DNA of 64,000 bases from Aciditerrimonas ferrireducens (lineage in GTDB: Bacteria; Actinomycetota; Acidimicrobiia; Acidimicrobiales; UBA8190), in assembly GCF_023130475.1 (NCBI RefSeq), contig NZ_JAKHEX010000004.1, positions 62,001 through 126,000 of the forward strand, read 5' to 3'. Under the pieces are notes generated by a model. It saw nothing but the letters and a program-made list of their open reading frames with translations. It searched no databases and was not told the origin of the DNA. The position numbers and the translations under genes were made by a program. Below are positions 1 to 8,913 of this stretch, piece after piece. The stretch's first letter is position 1; every line of letters starts with the position of its first letter.

Positions 1-1
1 G

Positions 2-529
2 CTGGCCGACCGCTTCGACCCCGTGGTTCCTGCGGCGACCGGCCTGGCGGTCCAGGCGGTCGGCCTCGTGCTCTATGCCCAGTTGGGTCTGACCAGCGGC
101 CTGTGGCTCGTGGTCCTGGCCAGTGTGGTGAATGGGGTCGGCGCGTCGAGCTTCTTCCCGGCGAACAACGCGACGGTCATGAAGGCCTCCCCGCCCCAGG
201 TCTTCGGGATCTCCTCGGGGATGCTGCGGACCTTCGGCAACGTGGGGATGGTCTTCTCGTTCTCCTTGGCCATCCTCATCGCCGCCCACTCCATTCCCCG
301 GGGCTTGGCCTTCGCCATCTTCGTGGGGACGGCGAAGCTCCACGGGCACCTGGCCTCGGCCTTCACGACCGGTCTGCACGCCGCCTTCTACGCCTCGGTC
401 GGCTTCCTGGCCCTGGCCGCGCTGTGCTCGGCGCTGGCCATCGGCAAGGTGGGCCGTCGGCCCACCGCCCCGGTGGCCGAGGGCCCCGCCGAGGCCCTCG
501 CTGGCGCCGCGGCCGCCAAGGAGCGCTGA
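2..529 (+). CDS. MFS transporter, C-terminal fragment (5' end outside window)
   Basis: The frame is open from the first bases and ends at TGA 527-529, giving 175 residues of a protein that starts upstream. The visible part begins with LADRFDP, which resembles the conserved loop of major facilitator transporters. Hydrophobic segments follow at roughly residues 10-30, 35-55, 80-100 and 125-150, with a charged Ala-rich tail. The stretch NNATVMKASPP-GISSGMLRTFGN is typical of the drug:H+ antiporter (DHA2/EmrB-like) branch, so an efflux permease is likely, but the substrate cannot be told. It converges with the chemotaxis operon; 35 bp separate the two stop codons and no clear terminator hairpin is visible there. 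Confidence 0.75.
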   Translation: MADRFDPVVPAATGLAVQAVGLVLYAQLGLTSGLWLVVLASVVNGVGASSFFPANNATVMKASPPQVFGISSGMLRTFGNVGMVFSFSLAILIAAHSIPRGLAFAIFVGTAKLHGHLASAFTTGLHAAFYASVGFLALAALCSALAIGKVGRRPTAPVAEGPAEALAGAAAAKER

Positions 530-564
530 GGCGGCAGGCCCGGGGAAGTGCAGGACCAGGCTGG

Positions 565-1068
565 CTAGCCCGGTGACCCGCAGACCTCCGGGCCCTCCCA
601 GACGGTGAGCCGGAGCGGACCCTCAAGCCAGGCGAGGTCGAGATCCACGACGAGCGCACGGCCCAGGTGGGCCTGTCCACGGGCCAGGCGACCGGGCACG
701 CTGATCGTGCCGGTGGCCACGGTGGGGAGGGAGAGCTGCGTCGGGGCCGGCAAGAGGCCCTTCAGGTTGCCGCCGACGATGTTGACCAGCTCCCCGACGG
801 CGTCGGCGAGGTCCTCGAACCCGACCTGGGGGACGGCGAAGACCGCCTGGGCGAGGGCCCGGGCGGCGGGTTCGGTCACCTGGAGGCTGACCAGGCCGTT
901 CCACGCGCCGCTGATGGCCACGCTGGCCGTCAGAGCCGGACCCTTGGCCGGCTCGCTGGGGCCGACGCACCCCTCCCCCGCTGGCCGGTCGAGCTCGGGC
1001 GCCAGGGCAGCCAAGGCGGCCGCCAGATGCTCGGCCACCAGCTCCTCGGTGATCAGCTCGGCGCCCAC
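565..1068 (-). CDS. cheX: Chemotaxis protein CheX (CheC/CheX/FliY-type phosphatase)
   Basis: Encodes 167 residues from a GTG start preceded by GGGGAGG at 4 nt spacing; the open frame extends upstream but only this start has a ribosome site. The core DAVGELVNIVGGNLKGLLP, followed by LSLPTV, matches the CheX family, whose E-x2-N motif takes part in dephosphorylating CheY-P. A second ASVAISGAWNG strand precedes it. It is the last gene of the chemotaxis operon, 109 nt after cheR, and probably provides signal termination in place of CheZ, which is usually absent outside proteobacteria. The family assignment rests on motif resemblance; a CheC-like role is possible. Confidence 0.75.
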   Translation of the reverse strand: MGAELITEELVAEHLAAALAALAPELDRPAGEGCVGPSEPAKGPALTASVAISGAWNGLVSLQVTEPAARALAQAVFAVPQVGFEDLADAVGELVNIVGGNLKGLLPAPTQLSLPTVATGTISVPGRLARGQAHLGRALVVDLDLAWLEGPLRLTVWEGPEVCGSPG

Positions 1069-1177
1069 CTCGCCTCCCCATGTGCCTTTGTCGTCCTGTT
1101 GTCCTGACCAATGTCGGCTCCGACCCCAGAGCCCTTGAGCTGGGCGTCGGTCGGGGTCCCCGGCAGCACGAGCATCC

Positions 1178-2023
1178 TCAGCCGTCGACCCGTTCGTAGA
1201 AGGTGACGCCGCCGACCAGCCGGGGCCGCAGGCCGCTCGCGGCCCCGAGGAGCAGCTCGGCCGCGCCGAGGAGCAGCAGGCCCCCGGGGGCGAGCTGGGC
1301 GGCGGCCTTCGCCACCACCGCCTGCTGGACCTCGGGTGCGAGGTAGATGAGGACGTTGCGGAGCAGGACGAGGTCGAAGCGCGGCAGAGCTGGCCAAGGC
1401 CCAGCCAGGTTGAGAGGGAAGAAGCGGGTGATGGCCCGCAAGGCCGGGACGACCTCGAACCCCCCCTCCACCGGGCGGAAGTAGCGAGCCAGGAGCTCGG
1501 GCGGCAACCCCCGGGCCACCTCGGCCGCGCTGTAGCGACCGGCGGCAGCGCGCGCGACCAGGGCGGTGTGGAGGTCGGTGCCGACGAGCTCGACGGTGCC
1601 CTGCGGGAGGAGGAAGCGGGCCGGGTCGAGGAGCATGGCAATGCTGTAGAGCTCCTGACCGGTAGAGCACGCAGCGCTCCAGATCGCCAGACGGCCGGTC
1701 TGGGCACTGCGGCGGACCAGCTCGGGCAGGACGATGGTGCGGAGAGCCTCGAAGGGGGCGCCGTCTCGGAACCAGGAGGTCTCGTTCGTCGTGAGGGCCT
1801 CGACCACCCGCTGGGCCAGCCGCTCGTCGCGCCCGTGGGCCACGGCGGCGAGCAGCTCCCCGAGCGAGCCGGCTTCGAGCTCGGCCAACAGGCCGGCCAG
1901 GCGGCTGCGAACCAGGTAGGCCTTCTCAGCGGGCAGCTCGAGGCCAGCCCGGGACCGCAGGAGGAGCCGGAGCTGGGCGAGGTCCTGGTCGTCGGCGGCG
2001 AGCTCCTCTGCCGCCGGGCTCAC
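1178..2023 (-). CDS. cheR: Chemoreceptor glutamate methyltransferase CheR
   Basis: Encodes 281 residues, the usual CheR size. The N-terminal helical domain (about 1-80) is followed by the conserved TTNETSWFRD block, then the SAM-binding Rossmann domain with SAACSTGQELYSIAM (motif I) and VELVGTDLH. FDLVLLRNVLIYL is the usual family signature (RNVLIYF), and LLLGAAE lies near the end. It transfers methyl groups from SAM to receptor glutamates and is countered by CheB. The GTG start overlaps the cheB stop as GTGA, so the two are probably translationally coupled. It is the penultimate gene of the operon. Confidence 0.93.
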   Translation of the reverse strand: MSPAAEELAADDQDLAQLRLLLRSRAGLELPAEKAYLVRSRLAGLLAELEAGSLGELLAAVAHGRDERLAQRVVEALTTNETSWFRDGAPFEALRTIVLPELVRRSAQTGRLAIWSAACSTGQELYSIAMLLDPARFLLPQGTVELVGTDLHTALVARAAAGRYSAAEVARGLPPELLARYFRPVEGGFEVVPALRAITRFFPLNLAGPWPALPRFDLVLLRNVLIYLAPEVQQAVVAKAAAQLAPGGLLLLGAAELLLGAASGLRPRLVGGVTFYERVDG

Positions 2024-3183
2024 TGCGTGGCTCCGACCGGCGAGGGGGCGACCCGGGCGGCGATCGCCGGGGCCAGCTCGGCGAGCGGCAGGACCGCTTC
2101 GGCTAGGCCGGCTCGGGCGACGGCCCCGGGCATCCCCCAGACCACGGAGCTGGCCTCGTCCTGGGCGAGCACTGCCCCCCCGGCCCGCACGATCGCCTGG
2201 GCTCCGGCCAGGCCGTCGCTGCCCATGCCGGTCAGGACGACGGCCAGGACCCCCGGCCCGTAGACGGCGGCGGCGGTGCGGAACAGCACGTCGACTGCCG
2301 GCCGACAGAAGTGCTCGGGCGGATCGTCGAGGCAGGCAGCGACCATCTGCCCGCCCCGGCGATCCACGGCGAGGTGCCGGCCGCCGGGAGCCACCAGGAC
2401 GGTCCCGGGCTCGAGGGGTTCGCCGTCGAGAGCCTCGCGGACCCGCAAGGGACAGGCCCGGTCGAGCCGTTCCGCCAGGAGGCGGGTGAAGATCGCAGGC
2501 ATGTGCTGGACGACGAGCACCGGTACCCCGAGGCCGGCGGGCAGAGCTGGCAGGAGCTCGGCGAGCGCGCTGGGCCCGCCGGTGGAGACCCCGACGAGCA
2601 CCACCTCGGGTCGGGTCGGTCGCCGGGTGCGGCCCGGCTGGTCGTGGTGCTTGGCCAGCGGCGGCTCTGGAACGTGGCGCGGCGGGGCCGGCTGGCTGAC
2701 CTCGTGCCCGCGGGTGGCGACCCGCTCGCCCAGGCGCCGGGCCCGGCCGATGCGGCCCCAGAGGCGCACGAGGGGAAGGAGGTCCCGGCGGAGGCACGCC
2801 TCGGCCTCCTCCCGGCTGGTCGTGGCGCTGGGCTTCGTGGCGTAGTCTGCTGCCCCCCGGGCCAGGGCCTCAAGGGTGACCGCAGCGCCCCGCTCGGTGA
2901 GGGACGAGTACATGACGACCGGGAGACCGGGGCAGGACTGGTGCAGGGCGGCGAGCGTCTCGAGCCCGTCGAGCCGGGGCATCTCGACGTCGAGAACGAC
3001 CACGTCGGGCCGGAGCTCGGGTATCTGCTCGACCGCCTGCTGGCCGTCGACCAGGGTGCCGGCCACGACCAGGTCGTCTTCTGTTCGCAGGACGCCACCG
3101 ACCAGTCGACGGACGAGGGCCGAGTCGTCGACGAGGACCACCCGGAGGGGTTCGGCTTGCCCCAAGGGGAGCAGCCTGCTCAT
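2020..3183 (-). CDS. cheB: Protein-glutamate methylesterase/deamidase CheB
   Basis: Encodes 387 residues with the standard two-domain layout. The receiver domain (about 12-130) has the acidic pair Asp19-Asp20, phospho-acceptor Asp65 in VVVLDVEMP, Ser/Thr in MYSSLTE and Lys in ATKPS. A variable linker (about 135-195) leads to the CheB methylesterase domain with VGVSTGGPSAL (nucleophile Ser), VQHMP (His) and LTGMGSDGL (Asp), a complete catalytic triad. It removes methyl groups from receptors when phosphorylated by CheA. The ATG start overlaps the preceding response-regulator stop as ATGA, and its own stop overlaps the cheR start. Confidence 0.94.
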   Translation of the reverse strand: MSRLLPLGQAEPLRVVLVDDSALVRRLVGGVLRTEDDLVVAGTLVDGQQAVEQIPELRPDVVVLDVEMPRLDGLETLAALHQSCPGLPVVMYSSLTERGAAVTLEALARGAADYATKPSATTSREEAEACLRRDLLPLVRLWGRIGRARRLGERVATRGHEVSQPAPPRHVPEPPLAKHHDQPGRTRRPTRPEVVLVGVSTGGPSALAELLPALPAGLGVPVLVVQHMPAIFTRLLAERLDRACPLRVREALDGEPLEPGTVLVAPGGRHLAVDRRGGQMVAACLDDPPEHFCRPAVDVLFRTAAAVYGPGVLAVVLTGMGSDGLAGAQAIVRAGGAVLAQDEASSVVWGMPGAVARAGLAEAVLPLAELAPAIAARVAPSPVGATQ

Positions 3184-4061
3184 GGCTCGAGGGACACGAA
3201 GCTCACCCGCCCGGCCTGGTAGCCCTGGACGGTGATCTCGAGGTTCTCCTGGTGGTGGGCATCGGCGATGCGGGGGAACTCTTCGGGCTTCTCGAAGGGG
3301 GCCAAGAAGGTGACCTCCTTCAGGCTGCACTTGGCCCCGCCGTGGTGGGCCACCCGGGAGAGGACGTTGGCCACCTCGTGGAAGTTCTGGGCGACGGCTT
3401 CGGTGAGCACCCCGGCCTGGGCCCACTCGGCTGCGGTGGCGGGCGGCAGCATGGACAAGGCAGCCCCGGCCGAGGCGGCGAAGGCGATCTCGGCGATGCC
3501 AAGAGCGACCACCCTGCCCTGGTGGTCCTGGTAGCGGGCGAGGGCCCGGGCCACCTCGAGGCGAGGCGGTCCAGCCGGCCGGGCGCTGACCGGTCGGCGG
3601 AGCAGACCCTGGAGGACCTCCTCGACGCCGGGAGCCTCGCCGGTCGGGTGCCCCTGCTGCCCAGGGGCCTCGGCGGGAGCCTCGGGGACAGGGGTCGAGT
3701 CGTCCTCGAAGACCCGGGCGATGTGGCGGGCGAGGTCCTCGGCGCTGAAGGGCTTGGTGAGGAGGAACGAGGCGCCAGCCTCGGCCGCCTGCGTGGCGGT
3801 GGCCGTGCCGGACTCGGAGGTGAGGAACGCGAAGCGCCCTGGCCAGCCCCAGGCTCGCAAGGTCGTGAGCAGCTCGATGCCGCTCATCTCGGGCATGTTC
3901 CAGTCGCTGAGCACCAGGTCGATGGGCTCGGTCTCGAGCACGGCGATGGCCGCCTGGCCGCTGTCGGCCTCCAGGACGTCCTCGACCCCTTCCACCGACC
4001 GGAGCTCTCGTCGGATGAGCATCCGCATGGCCCTGCTGTCGTCCACGACGAGGACCCGCAC
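3180..4061 (-). CDS. CheY-like response regulator with extra C-terminal domain
   Basis: Encodes 293 residues. Residues 1-125 are a receiver domain with Asp7-Asp8, phospho-acceptor Asp53 in LVLSDWNMPEMSG, FLTSES and the Lys of LTKPFS, which is close to CheY. A Pro/Gly-rich linker (about 128-150) leads to a domain of about 120 residues with ALGIAEIAFAASAGAALS and NFHEVANVLSR, which loosely resembles the CheC/CheX fold. Stand-alone CheY is about 120-130 residues, so this is either a CheY fused to a CheX-like partner or a regulator with an undefined output domain. It sits between cheW (42 nt upstream) and cheB (overlapping ATGA). The C-terminal assignment is tentative. Confidence 0.8.
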   Translation of the reverse strand: MRVLVVDDSRAMRMLIRRELRSVEGVEDVLEADSGQAAIAVLETEPIDLVLSDWNMPEMSGIELLTTLRAWGWPGRFAFLTSESGTATATQAAEAGASFLLTKPFSAEDLARHIARVFEDDSTPVPEAPAEAPGQQGHPTGEAPGVEEVLQGLLRRPVSARPAGPPRLEVARALARYQDHQGRVVALGIAEIAFAASAGAALSMLPPATAAEWAQAGVLTEAVAQNFHEVANVLSRVAHHGGAKCSLKEVTFLAPFEKPEEFPRIADAHHQENLEITVQGYQAGRVSFVSLEP

Positions 4062-4103
4062 CCCTGCCTCCTTCCTCTCCTCGCTCTTGCTCGATCTTCC
4101 TCG

Positions 4104-4556
4104 TCACCCGTCCTCGGGGGTGACCTCGACGGCGGCCTCCAGGTCCAGGTGGAGCAGGAGGCCCTGGGGCAGCTGGCTGACGCTTCGGACCAGGCGCCGG
4201 AGGCGACCGTGGACCGTGGCCGGGACTGGTTCGCGCTGGGCCGGGTCGACGGTGAGGACGTCGCCGATCCGGTCGACGGCCAAGCTGACCAGGCCGCCGG
4301 CGCTGCGGACCACGATGTCGACGGCTTCCTCGCCGGGCGGCTCCGGGGGGAAGCCGAACTGGCGACGGGCGTCGACCACGGTCACCACGTTCCCCCGGAG
4401 GTTCACGAGGCCCTCGACGGCGGCGGGGGCCAGGGGCACCCGGGTGACCTCTTGGTGGCGGATGACCTCCTGGACCTCGGTGACGGGCAGGCCAAAGAGG
4501 TGGCCGGCCACCTCGAAGGTGCAGACCTGGTCGTCCAGCATTGTGAGCCCGCTCAT
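4104..4556 (-). CDS. cheW: Chemotaxis coupling protein CheW
   Basis: Encodes 150 residues made of one CheW domain: the opening VCTFEVAGHLFGLPVTEVQEV, then PLAPAAVEGLVNLRGNVVTVVDAR and LVSLAVDRIGDVLTVDP, which are the standard conserved blocks. It links the chemoreceptor signalling tip to CheA. The ATG overlaps the CheA stop codon (ATGA), so it is probably coupled to cheA translation. An alternative start five codons downstream (MLDDQ) cannot be excluded. Confidence 0.92.
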   Translation of the reverse strand: MSGLTMLDDQVCTFEVAGHLFGLPVTEVQEVIRHQEVTRVPLAPAAVEGLVNLRGNVVTVVDARRQFGFPPEPPGEEAVDIVVRSAGGLVSLAVDRIGDVLTVDPAQREPVPATVHGRLRRLVRSVSQLPQGLLLHLDLEAAVEVTPEDG

Positions 4557-6859
4557 GGCCGGCCCGCCCCGACGGGAACGCCTCGAGTCCCCTGGCGGGC
4601 CAGGTGGGCCAGGGCGGCGACGTCGAGGATCTCGGTGACCTCCCCGCCGACCAGGCCGAGTCCGGCGACGCCCGGGCGGTCCTCGAGGGGTTCGAGCTCG
4701 AGGGCCTCCTCGACGATGTCCTGGATCTCGCCGCAGACCAGCCCGAAACGCTGGTCGCGATGGCGGATCACAACGATGCGGAGATCGGTCTCGTCGCCGG
4801 GGGGCGCTCCGGCGGTCACGACATCGGCAAGGCGAACCAGGGGGAGGATGCCGCCGCGGTACGCCAGGACCTCGCGCCCGCCGGCACAATCGAGGGCACG
4901 CTCCCCGAGGTCCTCGAGGCGCTCGACGACCTGGAGGGGCAGCGCGGCCCGAGCCGTCCCGGCCCGAAGGAGCAGGAGGGTGGCCCGGGGCACCCCGTTG
5001 CGGTCCTCCTCGGGGCCCAGCTCGTCCTGCCGGTCGGCTCGGCCGCCGAGGCGCTCCTCGTCGCCGCTGGCCAGACCGGCCCGGGCCACGATGCCCAGGA
5101 CGTCGAGGATGAGGGCCAGCCGACCGTCCCCCATGATGGTCACCCCGCCGAAGACCCGCAGGTGCTGGACCTGGCGACCCAGGGGCTTCACGACGATCTC
5201 GGTGGTGTCGACGACGTCGTCGACCAGGAGGCCGAAGCGGACCCGCTCGGACTGGAGGACCACGACGCTGGCCACCTCCTCGCTGTCGGTCCCCTCGGTC
5301 CCGGTCCCCTCAGCGGGGCGGAGGAGGTCCCGCCGGGGCAGGCCGAGGACCTCGGCCAGGTCGACCAGGGGGACCAGGCGATCCCGGAGGCGCAGGAGCG
5401 ACACCCCGTCGATCCGCTCGAGGACCTCGGCGGCCCGGGCCTGGTCGAGCTGGACGAGCTCGAGGACGTGGACCTGGGGCACGAGGTAGCGGTCCTGGCC
5501 GAGGCGGACGACGAGGGTCGGGATGATGGCGAGGGTGAGGGGCAGCTTGACCCGGACCGTCGTGCCGAGCCCCGGGGTCGACTGGAGGTCGACCGTGCCG
5601 CCGATGCGCTCGACGTTGGAGCGGACGACGTCCATGCCGACCCCCCGGCCGGAGATGGTCGTGACCGTGGCGGCGGTAGAGAAGCCGGGGAGGAAGATGA
5701 GCTCGAGGACCTGGCGGTCGTCCATCTTGGCGAGCGCCTCGGCGCTGAGCAGGCCCGCGGCCTGGGCCCGGGCCCGGACGGCCGCCGGGTCGATGCCGGT
5801 CCCGTCGTCGGCCACCTCGACGGTCACCGTGCCCCCCTCGTGGAAGGCCCGGACCCGGAGCTGGCCCACCTCGGGCTTGCCGGCCGCCCGACGTTCCTCG
5901 GGGCTTTCGAGCCCGTGGTCGACGGCGTTGCGGACCAGGTGGGTGAGGGGGTCCTTGACCGCTTCGAGGATGGTCCGGTCCAATTCGGTCTCGGCGCCCT
6001 CGAGGACCAGCTCGACCCGTTTGCCACAGGCCAGCCCGAGGTCCCGGACCACCCGGGGCAGGGGGGCGTAGAGCCGCCCGATGGGCTGCATGCGGGTCTT
6101 CGTGACGGCTGCCTGGAGCTCCGAGGTGACGAGGTTCAGTCGCTGGGCCGTCTCCTGGAGGGTCCGGTCCTGCTGCTTCGCGCTGCACTGGAGGACCTGG
6201 TTGCGGGCGAGGACCAGTTCACCCACCAGCGTCATGAGCCGGTCAACGAGACCGACGTCGACCCGGATGGTGCTCGGCGCGCCGGGCCCCGTGGTGGCAG
6301 GAGACCCTGCGGACTCCTCTGCTCGCTCCACGGGGGTCGCGCCCGTGGGGGCCTCGGCGGGCGGCGAGACCGGCGCCGTCCCGTCCCGGGGAGGGACACT
6401 GGCCTGGGGAGGGGCACTGGGCACCAGGGGGGGCGGTGGCTCCTGGTCGGGCCCGGCCGCACCCTGGGTGTCACCTCGAAGGCGAGCCAGCTCGGCGACG
6501 AGCTCGGTGTGGTCGTCGTCCCCGTCGCTGCCGGTCCGCTCGACCACGTCGAGGACCTGGCGGGTGACGTCGACGGTGCGGAGGAGCGCGGTGGTGATCT
6601 CCGGCGTCAGCTCGAGGTGCCCAGCACGCAGCTCGGCGAGGAGGCTCTCGGCGGCGTGGGCCAGGCGCTCGAGATGGGGGAAGCCGAGGAAGCCGCTGGA
6701 GCCCTTCAGGGAGTGCATGGTGCGGAAGATGGCGGCCAGCGTGGCCTCGTCCTTGGGCCGCTGCTCGAGCACGACGAAGGCCTGCTCGATGGCGTCGAGA
6801 CCCTCGAGGCTCTCGGCCAGGAACTCGGCCAGGACCTCGTCGACTTCGCCCTCGGCCAT
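4553..6859 (-). CDS. cheA: Chemotaxis histidine kinase CheA with a second C-terminal CheW-like domain
   Basis: Encodes 768 residues. The P1 phosphotransfer domain occupies about 1-115 with phospho-acceptor His49 in FRTMHSLKGSSGF. A Pro/Ala-rich linker (about 115-190) follows with no recognisable CheY-binding P2 domain. Then come the dimerisation domain (DVGLVDRLMTLVGELVLARN), the ATPase domain with N-box HLVRNAVDHG, G1 VADDGTGID and G2 GRGVGMDVV, and a CheW-like P5 domain (about 435-570). After a charged linker there is another CheW-like domain (about 625-760: ATLLLLRAG, LPLVRLADVV, FGLVCGEIQDIVEEA). CheA normally has one such domain. The neighbours are the receptor gene upstream and cheW downstream. 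Confidence 0.94.
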   Translation of the reverse strand: MAEGEVDEVLAEFLAESLEGLDAIEQAFVVLEQRPKDEATLAAIFRTMHSLKGSSGFLGFPHLERLAHAAESLLAELRAGHLELTPEITTALLRTVDVTRQVLDVVERTGSDGDDDHTELVAELARLRGDTQGAAGPDQEPPPPLVPSAPPQASVPPRDGTAPVSPPAEAPTGATPVERAEESAGSPATTGPGAPSTIRVDVGLVDRLMTLVGELVLARNQVLQCSAKQQDRTLQETAQRLNLVTSELQAAVTKTRMQPIGRLYAPLPRVVRDLGLACGKRVELVLEGAETELDRTILEAVKDPLTHLVRNAVDHGLESPEERRAAGKPEVGQLRVRAFHEGGTVTVEVADDGTGIDPAAVRARAQAAGLLSAEALAKMDDRQVLELIFLPGFSTAATVTTISGRGVGMDVVRSNVERIGGTVDLQSTPGLGTTVRVKLPLTLAIIPTLVVRLGQDRYLVPQVHVLELVQLDQARAAEVLERIDGVSLLRLRDRLVPLVDLAEVLGLPRRDLLRPAEGTGTEGTDSEEVASVVVLQSERVRFGLLVDDVVDTTEIVVKPLGRQVQHLRVFGGVTIMGDGRLALILDVLGIVARAGLASGDEERLGGRADRQDELGPEEDRNGVPRATLLLLRAGTARAALPLQVVERLEDLGERALDCAGGREVLAYRGGILPLVRLADVVTAGAPPGDETDLRIVVIRHRDQRFGLVCGEIQDIVEEALELEPLEDRPGVAGLGLVGGEVTEILDVAALAHLARQGTRGVPVGAGRP

Positions 6860-6888
6860 GGTGCGCGCTCCCTCGCCCGTCCCGCGGG

Positions 6889-8574
6889 TCAGCCCTCGAG
6901 GCTGGCCCGGAACCCGGCCGCCAGGTCCTGGAGCTGCTGCGCGAGGTCCCGGAGGCGCTGGGTCTGCTCCTCGCCCCGGACAGCCATCTCGGAGGTGCGC
7001 TGGGCGGTGCCGGCCACCCCGCTGATGTTGCGGGCGATCTCGCCGGTACCGCTGGCCGCCTGGTTGATGGTCTCGGCCACCATCTTCGTCGTGGCCCGCT
7101 GGTCCCGGGTGGCTTCGGCGATGGCCCCCGAGAAGGTGTTGATCTGCTCGATGACCTGGCCGATGGCCTCCATGGCGCTGACCGCCTCGGCGTAGTCGGC
7201 GAGGCTGGTCGAGATGATCCGGCCGATGTCCTCGGTGGCCTGGGCGGTCTGCTTGGCCAGCTCCTTGACCTCGTTGGCCACCACGGCGAACCCCTTGCCG
7301 GCCTCCCCCGCCCGGGCCGCCTCGATGGTGGCGTTCAGGGCCAGCAGGTTGGTCTGCTGGGCGATGGAGGCGATGACCTTGCTGACGGTGGAGACTTCCC
7401 GGCTGGAGACCCCCAGGCGCTCGATGGTCTCGCGGGCGGTCGAGGCGGCCTCGACGGCCGTGCCGATGACCCGAGCGGCTTCCTCGACGTTGTCGGCCAC
7501 GGTCGAGAAGCTCGTGGCCAGCTCCTCCGCCGCCGCCGAGACCGTCTGGACGCTGGCGTTGACCTCCTCGGCGGCACTGGAGACCGCCTCGGCCTGCGCG
7601 GTGGTCTCGCCGGCCGTGGCCCGAAGCTCCTCCCCCAAGGTGGCCAGGTCCTCGGCGGCCTCGCTGACCCCACCGGCGATCTCCTGGGCGTCCTGGACCG
7701 CCTGAGCGGTCTGGCGACGGAGCATGACCCGGTCGGTGGCGTCGGTGAAGGAGACGGCGATGCGCCAGGGGCGGCCCTGGTCGTCGAGCATCGGGAGGTA
7801 GCTGGCCTGGATCCAGCGCTCCTCCTCGTTCGTCGAGCGCTTGAACTCCCCGGTGCGGGACTCGCCTCGGGCGAGGGCCTCCCAGAGCTCCTGGTACTCC
7901 GCAGAGGCTCGGGTCTCGGCGTCGGCGAAGGCCTCCTTGGTCAGGCTGAGCACCTGGTCCCGCTTGAGACCCAGACTGGCCAGGAAGGTCGGGTTGACGT
8001 CGACGACCTTGCCTTCCATGTCGTAGACGAGGAGGGCGGCGGCCCGGGAGTAGGCGTCGAGGAGGCTCAGCGTCTCCGGCGCTGCGACGCCGACCAGGAG
8101 GACGTGGGAGACCACGCCGTCGGAGCCGGCCACGGGCAGGTAGCAGCCTTGGAGCCAGCGGGGCCGGCCGTCCTTGCCCCGCACGGCGGCTTCGAGCGGC
8201 CGGACCTGGCCGCCGAGGACCTCGGCGAAACGCTGCCGGTGGTCCTCGGCGCTGGCGACCTCGGGGTCCAGCAGCACCCCGTGGTGCTTGCCCTCCAGCT
8301 CGCCCGGGCCGTACCCCAGGAGGGTCTCGAGGGACTCGTTGGCGAAGCGGATGATCCCTTCGAGGTCGACCCGCGCCACGGGCAGCCGCTGCAGCAGGAC
8401 CTCCAGCTCCGGATCGGCTTCGAGGACCCGCAGGTCGGCCAGCACCCCGCCCTCCCGGGCAGCAGCCGCCGGCCGCCGACGGGTCGACGTCGCTCGGCCC
8501 GACCGGGTGGCGGACGCCCCGCCCGCCTTGCCCGCCTCGGTGCGGGCGCGCCCCTCTCCAGCCCGGTTCGTCAT
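6889..8574 (-). CDS. Soluble methyl-accepting chemotaxis protein with two PAS domains
   Basis: Encodes 561 residues. A basic N-terminus is followed by two PAS-like domains: about 60-165 (RVDLEGIIRFANESLETLLGY) and about 170-295 (LVYDMEGKVVDVNPTFLASL, a PAC-like ERWIQASYLP), then a long coiled-coil methyl-accepting signalling domain (about 330-555). The hairpin tip QTNLLALNATIEAARAGE is canonical. No signal peptide or transmembrane segment is visible, so it should be a cytoplasmic receptor sensing redox, light or a small ligand through PAS. It is the first gene of the operon, with GAGGAGG a few bases before the ATG. cheA begins 29 nt downstream. Confidence 0.93.
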   Translation of the reverse strand: MTNRAGEGRARTEAGKAGGASATRSGRATSTRRRPAAAAREGGVLADLRVLEADPELEVLLQRLPVARVDLEGIIRFANESLETLLGYGPGELEGKHHGVLLDPEVASAEDHRQRFAEVLGGQVRPLEAAVRGKDGRPRWLQGCYLPVAGSDGVVSHVLLVGVAAPETLSLLDAYSRAAALLVYDMEGKVVDVNPTFLASLGLKRDQVLSLTKEAFADAETRASAEYQELWEALARGESRTGEFKRSTNEEERWIQASYLPMLDDQGRPWRIAVSFTDATDRVMLRRQTAQAVQDAQEIAGGVSEAAEDLATLGEELRATAGETTAQAEAVSSAAEEVNASVQTVSAAAEELATSFSTVADNVEEAARVIGTAVEAASTARETIERLGVSSREVSTVSKVIASIAQQTNLLALNATIEAARAGEAGKGFAVVANEVKELAKQTAQATEDIGRIISTSLADYAEAVSAMEAIGQVIEQINTFSGAIAEATRDQRATTKMVAETINQAASGTGEIARNISGVAGTAQRTSEMAVRGEEQTQRLRDLAQQLQDLAAGFRASLEG

Positions 8575-8913
8575 CGCCTCCTCCTCGGCCTTCCTCGGGC
8601 GGGTCCCGCCTCCAGGACCCTGCTCGCTGCACGGGGCATCGGCCGGGCGAACCGCTACCTGAAGACGCTAAGCGGTCAACGGGAGGACACCCTGGGTGAC
8701 TTGACTGGAGAGAGGTCGAGCGGGGCGACGAGGCAGGACCTGCTCGCAGCCCCCTGGCCCCGACCCCAGGGAGGTGAAGGGGACGTGACGCCAGCAGGCT
8801 CCGAGGGGATGGTCGGCTGGCGAGGAGGCTCGCTCACCTCGTCGGAAGCACCGGCCACGACGAAATCGTCACGTCCCCTCCCGAGAGCGATGGCGAGCGG
8901 CCGAGCACGACCC
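8575..8913. other. Gene-free interval upstream of the chemotaxis operon
   Basis: This 339-bp stretch lies between the chemoreceptor start and the end of the PIN toxin gene, both on the minus strand. Besides the candidate promoter at 8652-8679 and the ribosome site next to the ATG, no gene, tRNA or obvious repeat is visible. Short frames exist on both strands but none has convincing composition or a ribosome site. Confidence 0.5.
8652..8679 (-). promoter_or_regulatory. Candidate promoter of the chemotaxis operon
   Basis: On the minus strand TTGACC (8674-8679) and TAGCGG (8652-8657) are separated by 16 bp, about 80 bp before the receptor ATG. The -35 box is one base from the sigma-70 consensus; the -10 box is weaker. 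This is the best sigma-70-like site in the interval, and no good flagellar sigma-28 site was found. Confidence 0.35.

Noticed and set aside
8612-8680. Possible flagellar sigma-28 promoter upstream of the chemotaxis operon
   Set aside because: A GCCGAT element is visible on the minus strand, but the nearest TAA-type -35 element is about 20 bp away and poorly matched; the sigma-70-like pair fits better.
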